Shown: positions 51,195 to 60,552, counted from the first letter of the stretch. The stretch: DNA of 64,000 bases from Flavobacterium akiainvivens (GCF_001278115.1 NZ_LIYD01000005.1:2001715-2065714), one strand, 5' to 3'. Numbers and translations: made by a program. Notes: generated by a model not told the origin, from the letters alone.

Positions 51195-51476
51195 TTATTT
51201 ATCAGAATAATGCCCTAAAGCAGACACAATAGTTACAGTAACCACAGCCTCTACTACAGAGTAAATAAGTCTATCCTTTTGGTTTATTCTCCTTGACCAA
51301 TAACCGGCAAGTTCATGCTTTAACTGTTCGGGCTGGCCAGTACCTTCATAAGGGTGTTCGGATAATTCAATAAAAAGCATTTCAATTTTTTTGATGTTGG
51401 CTTTATTGCCGGATTTGAAATGCTTCTCCAAATCTTTTTCTGCCTTAGGCGTTACTTCAACCCTAAACTTCCCCAT
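51195..51476 (-). CDS. YoeB/Txe-type mRNA interferase toxin
   Basis: 93 aa with the RelE-superfamily YoeB pattern: VTPKAEKDLEKHFKSGNKANIKKIEMLFIELSEHPYEGTGQPEQLKHELAGYWSRRINQKDRLIYSV and C-terminal ALGHYSDK (H89). The conserved GYWSRRIN arginines and the terminal HYxxK match the catalytic set of ribosome-dependent mRNA cleaving toxins. It overlaps the end of the antitoxin gene by 25 bases and is translated second, the usual order. Confidence 0.9.
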   Translation of the reverse strand: MGKFRVEVTPKAEKDLEKHFKSGNKANIKKIEMLFIELSEHPYEGTGQPEQLKHELAGYWSRRINQKDRLIYSVVEAVVTVTIVSALGHYSDK

Positions 51477-51667
51477 ACATCATCAGGATTAACTTCCTTT
51501 TTCTTCTTGCTCGCGGCAGATTTTTTAACCATGGCTACAAACTCGGGGTCATAAGGTGTTTCAATTACCTCTACCCCTTTGCTTTCTTTGGTAAAAAACT
51601 CAAGCATAGACAGCAATGCCTTACCGGCCTTGGTGCGCTCGTTTATTTTTAAGGTTATTGTTGTCAT
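51452..51667 (-). CDS. YefM-like antitoxin
   Basis: 71 aa: NERTKAGKALLSMLEFFTKESKGVEVIET looks like a short DNA-binding or dimerisation part, and the lysine-rich C-terminal half (VKKSAASKKKKEVNPDDVWGSLGLK) would wrap the toxin. It is not a standard YefM by sequence but occupies the antitoxin place. It starts 82 bases from the divergent GAPDH gene and probably represses the operon. The pair sits immediately beyond the right end of the mobilizable element. Confidence 0.78.
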   Translation of the reverse strand: MTTITLKINERTKAGKALLSMLEFFTKESKGVEVIETPYDPEFVAMVKKSAASKKKKEVNPDDVWGSLGLK

Positions 51668-51748
51668 ACTCCTGATTTATAACTACAAAAATACAAAAAC
51701 AAACTGTAAAGATTTAGTACCTTTACGGCCTTATTTTTCTTCACATAA

Positions 51749-52750
51749 ATGAAAAAAACTAAAATAGCCATTAACGGTTTCGGGCGCATAGGCCGCAACC
51801 TGTTCCGGCTGCTTATAAACCACCCCGCCATAGAGGTGGCCGCCGTAAACGACATTGCCGATGCCCGCACCATGGCGCACCTGCTTAAGTATGACAGCAT
51901 ACACGGCATCCTTCAGCACGAAGTTCATCACACCGAAGACAGCCTTATTATAGATGGTAAACCCGTGCCGTTTATTCGCCAGAAAAGCGTTCAGGATATT
52001 AACTGGGCGCAATATGATATTGACATAGTAATTGAATCAACCGGGCGCTTTAAAACGCTTGACGATGCACAGCAGCATTTGGATTCGGGCGCAAAACGGG
52101 TTATTCTTTCTGCCCCGCCGGAAGACGACCGCATTAAAACCATTGTTTTGGGCGTAAACGAACATATACTTGATGGTACCGAGCTTGTAATTTCTAACGC
52201 CAGCTGTACCACAAACAACGCCGCACCCATGATGAAAATCATAAACGACCTATGCGGTATTGAGCAGGCGTATATTACAACAGTACACTCATATACGACC
52301 GACCAGAGCCTGCACGACCAGCCGCATAAAGACCTGCGCCGTGCCCGTGGCGCTGCCCAAAGCATTGTGCCCACTACAACGGGGGCTGCCAAGGCGCTGA
52401 CCAAGATTTTCCCGCAGTTTGTGGGCAAAATAGGCGGCGGTGGCATACGCGTGCCGGTACCCGATGGTTCGCTTACTGATATTACCTGCTATGTAAGCCG
52501 CGAGGTGAGCATTGAAGAGATAAACGCAGCCTTTAAGACGGCATCGCAAAACGGGCTTACCGGCATCCTGGCCTATACCGAAGACCCTATAGTATCGGTA
52601 GATGTGCTGGGCAACCGCCATTCGTGCCTGTTTGACGCACAACTTACATCGGTCATAGACAAAATGGTAAAGGTTGTGGGCTGGTATGATAACGAGATTG
52701 GCTATTCGTCAAGGATTATAGATTTGATTATGTACACGAGCAGGGGGTAA
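51749..52750 (+). CDS. gap: Glyceraldehyde-3-phosphate dehydrogenase
   Basis: 333 aa, NAD-binding INGFGRIGRNLFR at the N-terminus, active-site NASCTTNNAAP (C153), and substrate-phosphate region TTTGAAKAL. It catalyses the reversible oxidation of G3P in glycolysis. Upstream, TACCTTTA near 51717 resembles a -7 box. It is followed by a terminator and is monocistronic. Flavobacteria often have two gap genes; the preference for NAD or NADP cannot be set with certainty, although the typical aspartate after the second strand (AAVNDIAD) points to NAD. Confidence 0.95.
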   Translation: MKKTKIAINGFGRIGRNLFRLLINHPAIEVAAVNDIADARTMAHLLKYDSIHGILQHEVHHTEDSLIIDGKPVPFIRQKSVQDINWAQYDIDIVIESTGRFKTLDDAQQHLDSGAKRVILSAPPEDDRIKTIVLGVNEHILDGTELVISNASCTTNNAAPMMKIINDLCGIEQAYITTVHSYTTDQSLHDQPHKDLRRARGAAQSIVPTTTGAAKALTKIFPQFVGKIGGGGIRVPVPDGSLTDITCYVSREVSIEEINAAFKTASQNGLTGILAYTEDPIVSVDVLGNRHSCLFDAQLTSVIDKMVKVVGWYDNEIGYSSRIIDLIMYTSRG

Positions 52751-52780
52751 TTTACCAACTCTGCTTTTAAATAACAAGTT

Positions 52781-52808
52781 GCCTGACGAAATGCTGATTT
52801 TGTCGGGC
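52781..52808 (+). terminator. Terminator of gap
   Basis: GCCTGACGAAAT...ATTTTGTCGGGC stem with one wobble pair, followed by ATTTTTTATT. Confidence 0.75.
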
Positions 52809-52890
52809 ATTTTTTATTATTTTGCCAATTACAGGCACACACTATTTATTTTTTCCTTAAATTGGTAGAACCAAATCTTTTAAAAAGCAT

Positions 52891-54663
52891 ATGAGCCAAA
52901 TAACCCGATTATTTGATTTTCCGTATTACCAGCTTGAGAAATACAACCTTGAGAAAGCGCTTGTTACAAAGCATGGCGAAGAATGGGTGGCTACCTCAAC
53001 GCAGGAGTATATAGACCAGGCCAATACTTTTAGCCGTGGCCTGCTGCGCCTGGGCATTAAAAAAGACGATAAGATTGCCGTTATATCGCACAACAACCGC
53101 ACCGAGTGGAATATTGCCGATATAGGCATATTGCAAACGGGTGCGCAAAACGTGCCGGTATACCCTACCATATCTGAAGATGATATTGAATATATACTTA
53201 ACCACAGCAACTCGCAATATGTTATTGTAAGCAACCAGGAACTGTTTGACAAGGTTAGTGCCATAAGAGGCAAGGTTGCAGGCCTTAAGGACATTTATTC
53301 GTTTGAAGAAGTGCCCGGCTGCAAAAACTGGAAAGAAATACTGGAACTTGGCAAAGACACGTCTAACCAAAGCGAGGTGGACAGCATTAAGCAAACCATT
53401 GGTACCGATGACCTTGCCACCATTATATACACTTCGGGCACTACAGGAAGGCCCAAGGGCGTAATGCTTTCGCATAAAAACATTGTGAGTAATGTACTGA
53501 TGAGCGAAGAGCGCGTGCCGTTTGAAAAGGGCCAGAGCGTGGCACTGAGCTTCCTCCCCGTGTGCCACATTTATGAGCGCATGATACTGTACATTTACCA
53601 GTATGTGGGGGTTAGCATTTATTTTGCCGAAAGCATTGAAAAGGTAAGCGCTAATATTAAGGAGGTTAAGCCGCACGTTATTACGGCTGTGCCGCGCCTG
53701 CTGGAAAAAGTGTACGATGCCATTATTGCCAAAGGCTCTGACCTTACCGGCATTAAACGCAAACTGTTCTTTTGGGCGGTTGATGTGGGCCAGGCTTATG
53801 AGCCGTATGGTGCAAACGGCGTTTGGTATGGCTTTAAGTTATGGATAGCCCGCAAACTGATTTTCAGCAAGTGGAAAGCCGGCCTTGGCGGAAATTTAGG
53901 CCTTATGGTTAGCGGCAGCGCTGCCATACAGCCACGCCTTGCCCGTGTATTTGCAGCCGCTGAAATTCCGGTAATGGAGGGCTACGGCCTTACCGAAACA
54001 TCGCCCGTTATAGCGGTTAACGACCAGCGCAACCACGGCTTTAAAGTGGGTACTGTGGGCAGGCCGCTTAAAGGCGTAGAGGTTAAAATTGCACAGGACG
54101 GCGAGATACTGACCAAGAGCGACAGCGTAATGATGGGTTACTATAACGACCCTGAAAAAACGGCCGAGGTTATTACCGACGGCTACTTCCACACGGGAGA
54201 TATTGGCGAGGTAGACAAAGACGGTTTCCTTAAAATAACCGACCGCAAGAAAGAGATGTTTAAAACCAGCGGCGGTAAGTATATTGCCCCCCAGCTGCTT
54301 GAAAATGCCATGAAGCAAAGCCGCTTTATAGAGCAGGTTATGGTAATAGGCGATGGCGAAAAGATGCCTGCAGCCTTTATACAGCCTGATTTTGCCTTTG
54401 TTAAGCAATGGGCGCAGCGCAAAGGGCTAAGTGTTGACAGCAACGAGCAAATTGCCCAAAGCAAAGAAGTGCACGACCGCATACAGGAGGAAGTAGATGC
54501 CGTAAACAAGAAATTTGGCCACTGGGAGCAGGTTAAGAAATTTGAAATTACGCCCGATGTATGGAGCGTAGAGGGCGGTGAAATGACACCTACCCTAAAA
54601 CTGAAGCGAAAAGCAGTAAAAGAAAAGTACCAGAAACTGTATGACAAGATATATCGTGAGTAG
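52891..54663 (+). CDS. Long-chain fatty acid-CoA ligase (AMP-forming)
   Basis: 590 aa, ANL superfamily: AMP-binding P-loop TIIYTSGTTGRPKGVMLSH, GYGLTETSP, TGDIGEVD, and the C-terminal lid DRKKEMFKTSGGKYIAP. It activates long-chain fatty acids to acyl-CoA for beta-oxidation or lipid remodelling, probably at the inner membrane. It is monocistronic with its own terminator. With the beta-oxidation operon at 61-64 kb it gives the fatty-acid degradation capacity of the region. Confidence 0.93.
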   Translation: MSQITRLFDFPYYQLEKYNLEKALVTKHGEEWVATSTQEYIDQANTFSRGLLRLGIKKDDKIAVISHNNRTEWNIADIGILQTGAQNVPVYPTISEDDIEYILNHSNSQYVIVSNQELFDKVSAIRGKVAGLKDIYSFEEVPGCKNWKEILELGKDTSNQSEVDSIKQTIGTDDLATIIYTSGTTGRPKGVMLSHKNIVSNVLMSEERVPFEKGQSVALSFLPVCHIYERMILYIYQYVGVSIYFAESIEKVSANIKEVKPHVITAVPRLLEKVYDAIIAKGSDLTGIKRKLFFWAVDVGQAYEPYGANGVWYGFKLWIARKLIFSKWKAGLGGNLGLMVSGSAAIQPRLARVFAAAEIPVMEGYGLTETSPVIAVNDQRNHGFKVGTVGRPLKGVEVKIAQDGEILTKSDSVMMGYYNDPEKTAEVITDGYFHTGDIGEVDKDGFLKITDRKKEMFKTSGGKYIAPQLLENAMKQSRFIEQVMVIGDGEKMPAAFIQPDFAFVKQWAQRKGLSVDSNEQIAQSKEVHDRIQEEVDAVNKKFGHWEQVKKFEITPDVWSVEGGEMTPTLKLKRKAVKEKYQKLYDKIYRE

Positions 54664-54715
54664 ATTTTTGGATTGTTCGATTATTAGATGATCCGACAGC
54701 CATTTAAAAGTACCT

Positions 54716-54739
54716 ACCAGCCTTCGGGCTGGTTTTTTT
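54716..54739 (+). terminator. Terminator of the acyl-CoA ligase gene
   Basis: CCAGCC-TTCG-GGCTGG, a stable UUCG-type tetraloop, followed by T7. Confidence 0.85.
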
Positions 54740-54884
54740 ATTCCATAATACAAGGTCGAAGAATCCAAAAATCCAATCATCGAACAATCTAATTACCAAA
54801 TCAACAATTGTTAAAAATTTAACGCAACCCTTTAACATAACCGGCATCTAAGTAAAAAAACCAATCACTTTATTATTGCTTGTT

Positions 54885-56441
54885 ATGAAAAAAACCTTAC
54901 TATCGCTACTGTGCATGCCATTTTTGGCTGCGGCACAGGCCGGCTCTTTTGACACCTCTTTTGCTGTTACCGGTAAAAAAACAGAGTACGTCCAGCAACA
55001 CCTTACCCGAGGTTACCGCATTGCCGTGCTGCCCGATGGCGCTATACTTACCGCCGGGATTAATTATGTGCCGAGTGAAGGCGTTTCTTTCCTTGGCGGT
55101 TTTGTGAGCAAACACCTTGAAAACGGCGATATAGACACCTCTTTTGGCAACAACGGCATTACGTATTTTGCTAATCCCAGCAGTTTAAACTGTTTTATAA
55201 CCGGGCTTAAAGTACAGCCGGACGGTAAAATTTTAGTAAGCGGCTCTATAAACGGCGAGGGAGAGCTAAGGCGCTTAAAAGCAGACGGTTCGCCCGATAC
55301 TGCTTTTGGCAACAACGGGGTGGTACAGGTAGCACCGCAGCATGTGGGCTGTATGGCGCTGGCCCCTGACGGTAAGATTATTGCCTTAGGCCAGTACTGG
55401 AACGGCCAGATAAACGTATACAAAATATGCCGCTACAAAGCCAATGGCAGTATCGACACCGGCTTTGGCACTAACGGTATTGTGTATGCTGATGTTACCG
55501 ATTATAAGTTTGATATTGCTACTGATGTTGTAGTGCAGCCTGATAATAAAATTGTTATATCTGGCAAATCATACCTTAACCTTGAAAATGGCGTGGTTAG
55601 CCGTTTTAACGAAGACGGCAGCCCTGACACCACATTTGCTAATAACGGTGTGGCTATTGTTGCACTTTCGCCCGACCAGGGTAACGGTTCGCTTGAAACC
55701 ATAGCGCTGCAACCTGACGGCAAAATTGTGGCGGCGGGCTATGCCATAGGGCTTTTTGGCACCGGGGGCTTTAACTCAACCAACCCGGCTGTGGCGAGGC
55801 TAAATGTTGATGGCAGTATAGATACCGGCTTCGGTACAGACGGAAAAATAGTACTGCCCACTGTGTTTAATGCTAACGACCAGTTTAAGTGCCTGCACCT
55901 GCAAGGCGATGGCAAAATACTGGCCGGTGGCAATGCAGCCTACCCTTTTCCGTACCTGCGCACCTACCACTACCTTACACGGTTTACCAGCAATGGCGAA
56001 GTAGACGAAACCTTTGGCGATGAAGGCAAATTGGTTCATGATTTTACGGGTAATAACGGCGATTACATGAATTATCTGGAAGACATATCCCAAATGGCAG
56101 ACGGACGTATTGTTACCGCAGGCTTTAGCGGGATAGATATGTACTATGAAATGAAAATGATTATATGCCGCTTTAAAAATGACGATACCGTGGGTATACA
56201 AAGCCTGGAAGCACCTGCATTTACAATACATCCTAACCCGGCAACTGACATTATAAACATAGCATTACCCGCAGGCAGCTGTGCTGCGCAGCTGTATAAC
56301 CTGCAGGGGCAACTGGTACTTAACCAGCCTCGCGAAGGCTTTACGGGCAGCATATCGCTTAGCGGGCTTGCAGCGGGCAGCTATATCCTGAACCTGGCTA
56401 CTGACAGCGGTACGGCATCGCACAAAATTATAAAGCTGTAG
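54885..56441 (+). CDS. T9SS-sorted delta-60 repeat protein
   Basis: 518 aa from the ATG at 54885, where a signal peptide begins (MKKTLLSLLCMPFLAAAQ); the frame opens three codons earlier. The mature part is a set of about eight delta-60 repeats with LDADGSIDTxFGxNG and VVQPDGKIVxxG patterns (for example GSPDTTFANNG, GSIDTGFGTDG), which build a seven-bladed propeller. The T9SS domain ends it (FTIHPNPATDIINI...GLAAGSYILNLATDSGTASHKIIKL). It is an extracellular or surface protein of unknown ligand. Confidence 0.87.
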   Translation: MKKTLLSLLCMPFLAAAQAGSFDTSFAVTGKKTEYVQQHLTRGYRIAVLPDGAILTAGINYVPSEGVSFLGGFVSKHLENGDIDTSFGNNGITYFANPSSLNCFITGLKVQPDGKILVSGSINGEGELRRLKADGSPDTAFGNNGVVQVAPQHVGCMALAPDGKIIALGQYWNGQINVYKICRYKANGSIDTGFGTNGIVYADVTDYKFDIATDVVVQPDNKIVISGKSYLNLENGVVSRFNEDGSPDTTFANNGVAIVALSPDQGNGSLETIALQPDGKIVAAGYAIGLFGTGGFNSTNPAVARLNVDGSIDTGFGTDGKIVLPTVFNANDQFKCLHLQGDGKILAGGNAAYPFPYLRTYHYLTRFTSNGEVDETFGDEGKLVHDFTGNNGDYMNYLEDISQMADGRIVTAGFSGIDMYYEMKMIICRFKNDDTVGIQSLEAPAFTIHPNPATDIINIALPAGSCAAQLYNLQGQLVLNQPREGFTGSISLSGLAAGSYILNLATDSGTASHKIIKL

Positions 56442-56455
56442 GTATTAGTTATAAG

Positions 56456-56516
56456 AGCCACTAATTTCACGAATCTGCACTAATATATTTTGTGTACATT
56501 CGTGAAATTAGTGGCT
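56456..56516. terminator. 19-bp perfect inverted repeat
   Basis: AGCCACTAATTTCACGAAT (56456-56474) and its exact complement (56498-56516) with a 23-base loop, followed by TTTCTTTTTT. It terminates the delta-60 gene; its CACGAAT wording is typical of dispersed flavobacterial repeats. Confidence 0.75.
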
Positions 56517-56539
56517 TTCTTTTTTAAATCAATTCCTCT

Positions 56540-57292
56540 ATGAAAAAACTGTGGTTGCTTGTTGCGTTTGTTGCCCTTGGCTCACTTGCCGTAATGGGCT
56601 ATGAGGATGCTGCCAATGATTACATTAGCTACACCGCCAACCTTTCTCAAGAAAAAGTAATCCTGTATTATAAAGATGCTGGCGGCAAACGCATAAAAAG
56701 TTTGGGCAACCTTAAAAAGCATGTGGAGGCAAGCGGACAAACACTGCTTTTTGCCATGAACGGCGGCATGTACAGCCCCAAACGTGAGCCTGTGGGCTTG
56801 TATATAGAAGATTTTAAAACCCTTTCCCCTGCCGATACAGCTTCCGGTAAGGGTAATTTTTACCTGAAGCCTAACGGTATTTTTTACATTGACGGCAAAG
56901 GTAAGGCGGGCATTAGTAAAACGGAAGATTTTAAGCCTGCCAACAACATAAAGTACGCCACACAAAGCGGCCCCATGCTGGTTATAAACGGCGCTATACA
57001 CCCGGCGTTTAAAGAAGGTTCAGATAATGTGAACATCCGCAACGGGGTGGGCATACTGCCCGATGGCAGCATACTGTTGTGCATGAGCAAAGAGAAAGTC
57101 AATTTTTATGACTTTGCTCAATATTTTAAAAACAAAGGATGTAAAAATGCCTTATATTTAGATGGTTATGTAAGCCGCACCTATGCTCCATCTGAAAAAT
57201 GGGAACAAACAGACGGCAACTTTGGCGTGATAATAGGTGTTATAAAACACAGATATGAAATGGTTACTCCTCTTACTGCTTGTACCCTTTAG
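56540..57292 (+). CDS. Phosphodiester glycosidase family protein (NAGPA-like)
   Basis: 250 aa with an N-terminal signal anchor (MKKLWLLVAFVALGSLAVMG). The conserved core is LLFAMNGGMYSPKREPVGLYIED, then YATQSGPMLVINGAIHPAF, RNGVGILPDG and NALYLDGYVSRTYAP, the NAGPA/DUF2233 pattern that removes GlcNAc from phosphodiester-linked sugars in its eukaryotic founder. In bacteria the substrate is unknown, probably an envelope glycan. Its end overlaps the start of the next secreted gene by 38 bases. Confidence 0.85.
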   Translation: MKKLWLLVAFVALGSLAVMGYEDAANDYISYTANLSQEKVILYYKDAGGKRIKSLGNLKKHVEASGQTLLFAMNGGMYSPKREPVGLYIEDFKTLSPADTASGKGNFYLKPNGIFYIDGKGKAGISKTEDFKPANNIKYATQSGPMLVINGAIHPAFKEGSDNVNIRNGVGILPDGSILLCMSKEKVNFYDFAQYFKNKGCKNALYLDGYVSRTYAPSEKWEQTDGNFGVIIGVIKHRYEMVTPLTACTL

Positions 57293-57707
57293 CCTCCTGG
57301 CACAAATTGGCCCTAACAATACCGTGAGTGGCAACAATGTGCTTTTTAGCGGCACGGTATACCTTGACAGCGTTGCGATTGACATCAACAAAACGTTTCT
57401 TGACCCTGATAATATACAATCTATATCGTTTGGTGTTGCAAGCCAGGACAGTATTCAGGGTGCGCCAAAAGCCGTGTATATTAGCCGCAAGGTGCCTTCC
57501 CCGTTAACAAAACTCAGCACTGTGTATGTAAAAGATTCTGTACACGTAAAATTTTTGGTAGACGACAGCTATATAGAAAAACCGGAGGAATACCTTATAG
57601 AAACAAGCTGTATAAAAAGTGTTTCGGTTTTAGATAATACTAAGGGCGTTACACACAACCCGCCCTCAATAATTTTACACATTACCACCCGGAAAGAAAA
57701 GGAATGA
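57255..57707 (+). CDS. Small secreted hypothetical protein, 150 aa
   Basis: A signal peptide (MKWLLLLLLVPFSLLAQ) starts inside the last 13 codons of the glycosidase gene, in another frame. The mature part (NTVSGNNVLFSGTVYLDSVAIDINKTFLDPDNIQSISF...YLIETSCIKSVSVLD) is beta-rich. The overlap implies translational coupling and joint function with the phosphodiester glycosidase. No family was recognised. Confidence 0.65.
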   Translation: MKWLLLLLLVPFSLLAQIGPNNTVSGNNVLFSGTVYLDSVAIDINKTFLDPDNIQSISFGVASQDSIQGAPKAVYISRKVPSPLTKLSTVYVKDSVHVKFLVDDSYIEKPEEYLIETSCIKSVSVLDNTKGVTHNPPSIILHITTRKEKE

Positions 57708-57747
57708 GCATTAAAACACTATATTTAGCGTAACAAACCAGTGATTT

Positions 57748-58266
57748 ATGAAACGTTTTTTAACCATAGCCGCTATAGTGCTTATTCCGTTTGCGGGCAT
57801 ATATCTGTATGGTGCCATGCCTGGTAATATTTTTACCGAAACCGCCCTTAAAAACTACGAGCGGGAGGCCGTTAGCAATAAAAGCTTCATTATTTTTACT
57901 CCCAATACAAAGGACTATGCCGGTCAATGTGCAGAGGAAGACAAGCGGGGTATACGTTACCCAGGCAAGGCAGCCTATGCACTACTGCACAGCCAGAATT
58001 ATTTTTCACCCGGCAAAAGGCTTGCAGCCACCCAGATGGAGGAACTGCTTACGCTGCTTAACGACAGCGCTTCTTATGACTGGGGCGAACTGGGCACACC
58101 AGAGGTGCACTACTATTTTACTTTTCATGATAATGCCGATAAATGTATAGGTGTAACCACCATAGACCTTTTAGGCCAGACCTACTCCTACCCGCCTACG
58201 GCCCATATGAAATGGGGCCTTTTAAATAAGATGGACAGGGTAAAACAGATAATTGACCAAAAATAG
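57748..58266 (+). CDS. Hypothetical membrane-anchored or secreted protein, 172 aa
   Basis: N-terminal hydrophobic segment (MKRFLTIAAIVLIPFAGIYLYG) acting as signal anchor, then a soluble domain with YAGQCAEEDKRGIRYPGKAAYALLHSQNYF and VHYYFTFHDNADKCIGVTTIDLLGQTYSYPP. Two cysteines may form a disulfide. No family was recognised. It stands between secreted genes in the same direction with a 40-base gap. Confidence 0.6.
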   Translation: MKRFLTIAAIVLIPFAGIYLYGAMPGNIFTETALKNYEREAVSNKSFIIFTPNTKDYAGQCAEEDKRGIRYPGKAAYALLHSQNYFSPGKRLAATQMEELLTLLNDSASYDWGELGTPEVHYYFTFHDNADKCIGVTTIDLLGQTYSYPPTAHMKWGLLNKMDRVKQIIDQK

Positions 58267-58314
58267 TTGTGTCCCGGCGCTATAATTTTTACTTTCGCTA
58301 CAAATCACCAATAA

Positions 58315-59265
58315 ATGAAACGCCTTTTACCCCTACTCTTCATTGCCCTGTGCCTTACCGCCTGCAATAACGAAACCATTATCGCCAACGATGCTATTGA
58401 TGCCAAAACGCGCAACATTATAAAGCAAAAGAACGACAGTATTATGCTGGGCCTTAAAACAGGCAGCCAGCGTATTTTTAAAAACATTGCTACTGAGTAT
58501 TTTATGAATAATATTCAGGTGCAAACCAAAAACCTGTACAGGGCCCTGCGCCGCCTTGACGGCTATAAGGTATATGACCAGTATGAGGTTAGCGGTAAAA
58601 AAGCGTTTGACCTGGTGCACATCCCCAACGAAAAGAAACGTTACACCTACAGCTATACCGCCGGGGCTGCAACCAGCTTTGTGTGCATTATGGAACTTGA
58701 AATGGGCAAAGACACCGGCGCCGTAGCCGCCATGTATGCCCTTGTTGACAATCAGTGGAAACTGGACCGCCTTGATGCCTTTATGCTTACCGCAGACGGA
58801 AAAACGGCTATTGAACTGTATGAGGAAGGCAAGAAAGCCGAGAAAGCAGGCAACACTTATGAATGTGTATATTATGCGGCCAATGCCGCGCAAATGATAG
58901 AAACCTATAAAAATACCGGCTTTGAGCCTGATAATGCCCGGAAAATCATCCTGTTTAAAAAGAATATTGAAAACCAGCTGATTGATTTTCCGTATACGCT
59001 GGAAAATGTGCCCGGAAAACCGGTACTGACAGGCATTTTTACGCAGCCACGCGAGGGTGGTAAATTCCACTACGCTATTAGCTATGAAACCAAGACCCCG
59101 GTTAGCAACCTGGCTGCCCTTAGCAAGGAGTATGACCTGGTTAAGGCCGAGGTTAAAAAGGTGTTTAGTGGCATTAACTTTGACAAGAGCCTGTATGAGT
59201 TTAAGGCACTTAATATTGATGCCGCAGAAGACCGCATTACAGACTCATACATTTTTACATACTAA
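58315..59265 (+). CDS. Putative lipoprotein, 316 aa
   Basis: Lipoprotein signal MKRLLPLLFIALCLTAC with lipobox LTAC. The mature part is alpha/beta with EYFMNNIQVQTKNLYRALRRLDGYKVYDQYEVSGKKAFDLVHI, VCIMELEMGKDTGAVAAMYALVDNQWKLDRLDAF and a C-terminal domain that probably binds a ligand. I do not recognise a characterised family. The stop codon overlaps the ATG of kptA by one base (TAATG), so expression is coupled to an RNA-modifying enzyme, which is an odd pairing. Confidence 0.65.
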   Translation: MKRLLPLLFIALCLTACNNETIIANDAIDAKTRNIIKQKNDSIMLGLKTGSQRIFKNIATEYFMNNIQVQTKNLYRALRRLDGYKVYDQYEVSGKKAFDLVHIPNEKKRYTYSYTAGAATSFVCIMELEMGKDTGAVAAMYALVDNQWKLDRLDAFMLTADGKTAIELYEEGKKAEKAGNTYECVYYAANAAQMIETYKNTGFEPDNARKIILFKKNIENQLIDFPYTLENVPGKPVLTGIFTQPREGGKFHYAISYETKTPVSNLAALSKEYDLVKAEVKKVFSGINFDKSLYEFKALNIDAAEDRITDSYIFTY

Positions 59266-59810
59266 TGCTGCCTGAAAAAGAGCTGAAGCACCTGAGCAAA
59301 TTTATGAGCCTGGTGCTGCGCCACAAGCCCGAAACCATAGGCCTTGAGCTCGATGCAAACGGCTGGGCGCCTGTAGACACCCTTATTGCAAAAATGCAGG
59401 CGGCAGGTAATACCATTGATAAAGACATACTAAACCACCTTGTAGCCACTAACGAAAAGAAGCGTTTTGCGTTTGATGAAACCGGCAGTAAAATTCGTGC
59501 AAGCCAGGGGCATTCGGTAACCATCGACCTGGGCTATACAGCACAGCAGCCGCCCGAAATACTGTTTCATGGCACGGCAGCCCACAACCGTGATGTTATT
59601 CTTACAGAGGGGCTTAAAAAGGGCTCACGCCACCACGTGCACCTCAGCACTAATATTGATACGGCCAGGCAGGTAGGCAGCAGGCACGGTAGCCCGTTGG
59701 TGCTTACAGTACAATCGGGCACTATGCATAAAGACGGTTTTGCGTTTTATGAGTCGGAGAACGGGGTTTGGTTAACCGATAGCGTACCGGCTGAATATTT
59801 GGGTTTATGA
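59265..59810 (+). CDS. kptA: RNA 2'-phosphotransferase (KptA/Tpt1)
   Basis: 181 aa: KFMSLVLRHKPETIGLELDANGWAPVDTLIAKM winged-helix start, KKRFAFDETGSKIRASQGHSV, then the NAD-binding ADP-ribosyltransferase part with LFHGTAAHNRDVILTEGLKKGSRHHVHLS. It removes an internal 2'-phosphate from RNA using NAD+, as in the last step of eukaryotic tRNA splicing; bacteria lack that pathway, so the natural substrate is open. It overlaps the lipoprotein gene by one base and the DUF2071 gene by four. Confidence 0.93.
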   Translation: MLPEKELKHLSKFMSLVLRHKPETIGLELDANGWAPVDTLIAKMQAAGNTIDKDILNHLVATNEKKRFAFDETGSKIRASQGHSVTIDLGYTAQQPPEILFHGTAAHNRDVILTEGLKKGSRHHVHLSTNIDTARQVGSRHGSPLVLTVQSGTMHKDGFAFYESENGVWLTDSVPAEYLGL

Positions 59811-60520
59811 TAAAAATCCCCACCATACACGGCATTATAGAACGGCGCATGCTGATTAACTATGCCATAGACCCCGTTGTAGCACAAAGCCAGCTACCGG
59901 CATCCTTCAGGCCGCTGCTGCACAACGGCAGCGCTATAGGCGGTATTTGCCTCATCCGCCTGACGGGAATAAAGCCCAAGGCAATGCCTTTTTTGCCCGG
60001 TATAGCCAGCGAAAACGGCGCCCACCGCTTTGCCGTGGAATGGGATGAAAACGGGGTGACCAAACAGGGCGTGTACATTCCGCGCCGCGATACCTCAAGC
60101 AGGCTTAACGCGCTGGCAGGCGGCAGGATTTTTCCCGGGAAGCACTACAAGGCCAACTTTAAGGTAACCGAGCAAAACGGGCATTACAACGTGGGCTTTA
60201 CCAGTAGCGATGCCACTACCCTCTCGGTTAAAGCTACAGAAACCAATACGTTTAACAGCCCCGTGTTTGGTAGCAACCTTGATATGGCCTCGGCCTTCTT
60301 TAAAAACGGCTGCCAGGGCTACACACCGGGCGCAGGCGGTTTTGATGGCCTTACCCTGCATACCTACAGCTGGCAGGTGCAGCCCCTTGATGTTGAAACG
60401 CTGCAATCGTCTTATTTTGATGATGAAACAATCTTCCCGAAAGGGTCGGTTACCTTTGACAACGCCCTACTTATGAAAAACATAGAGCACGAATGGCGGG
60501 TGGGCAAGAAAATAAGCTGA
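59807..60520 (+). CDS. DUF2071/YqjF-like protein
   Basis: 237 aa: IPTIHGIIERRMLINYAIDPVVAQSQLPASFRPLLHNG, GICLIRLTGIKPKAMP, then HRFAVEWDENGVTKQGVYIPRRDTSSRLNALAGGRIFPGKHYKA, the usual DUF2071 layout with an acetoacetate-decarboxylase-like fold. Function unknown. It starts in an ATGA overlap with kptA, so it belongs to the lipoprotein-kptA-DUF2071 transcript. Confidence 0.82.
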   Translation: MIKIPTIHGIIERRMLINYAIDPVVAQSQLPASFRPLLHNGSAIGGICLIRLTGIKPKAMPFLPGIASENGAHRFAVEWDENGVTKQGVYIPRRDTSSRLNALAGGRIFPGKHYKANFKVTEQNGHYNVGFTSSDATTLSVKATETNTFNSPVFGSNLDMASAFFKNGCQGYTPGAGGFDGLTLHTYSWQVQPLDVETLQSSYFDDETIFPKGSVTFDNALLMKNIEHEWRVGKKIS

Positions 60521-60552
60521 TTTTTTAAACCAAAAAAGTTGCACAGGTCATT

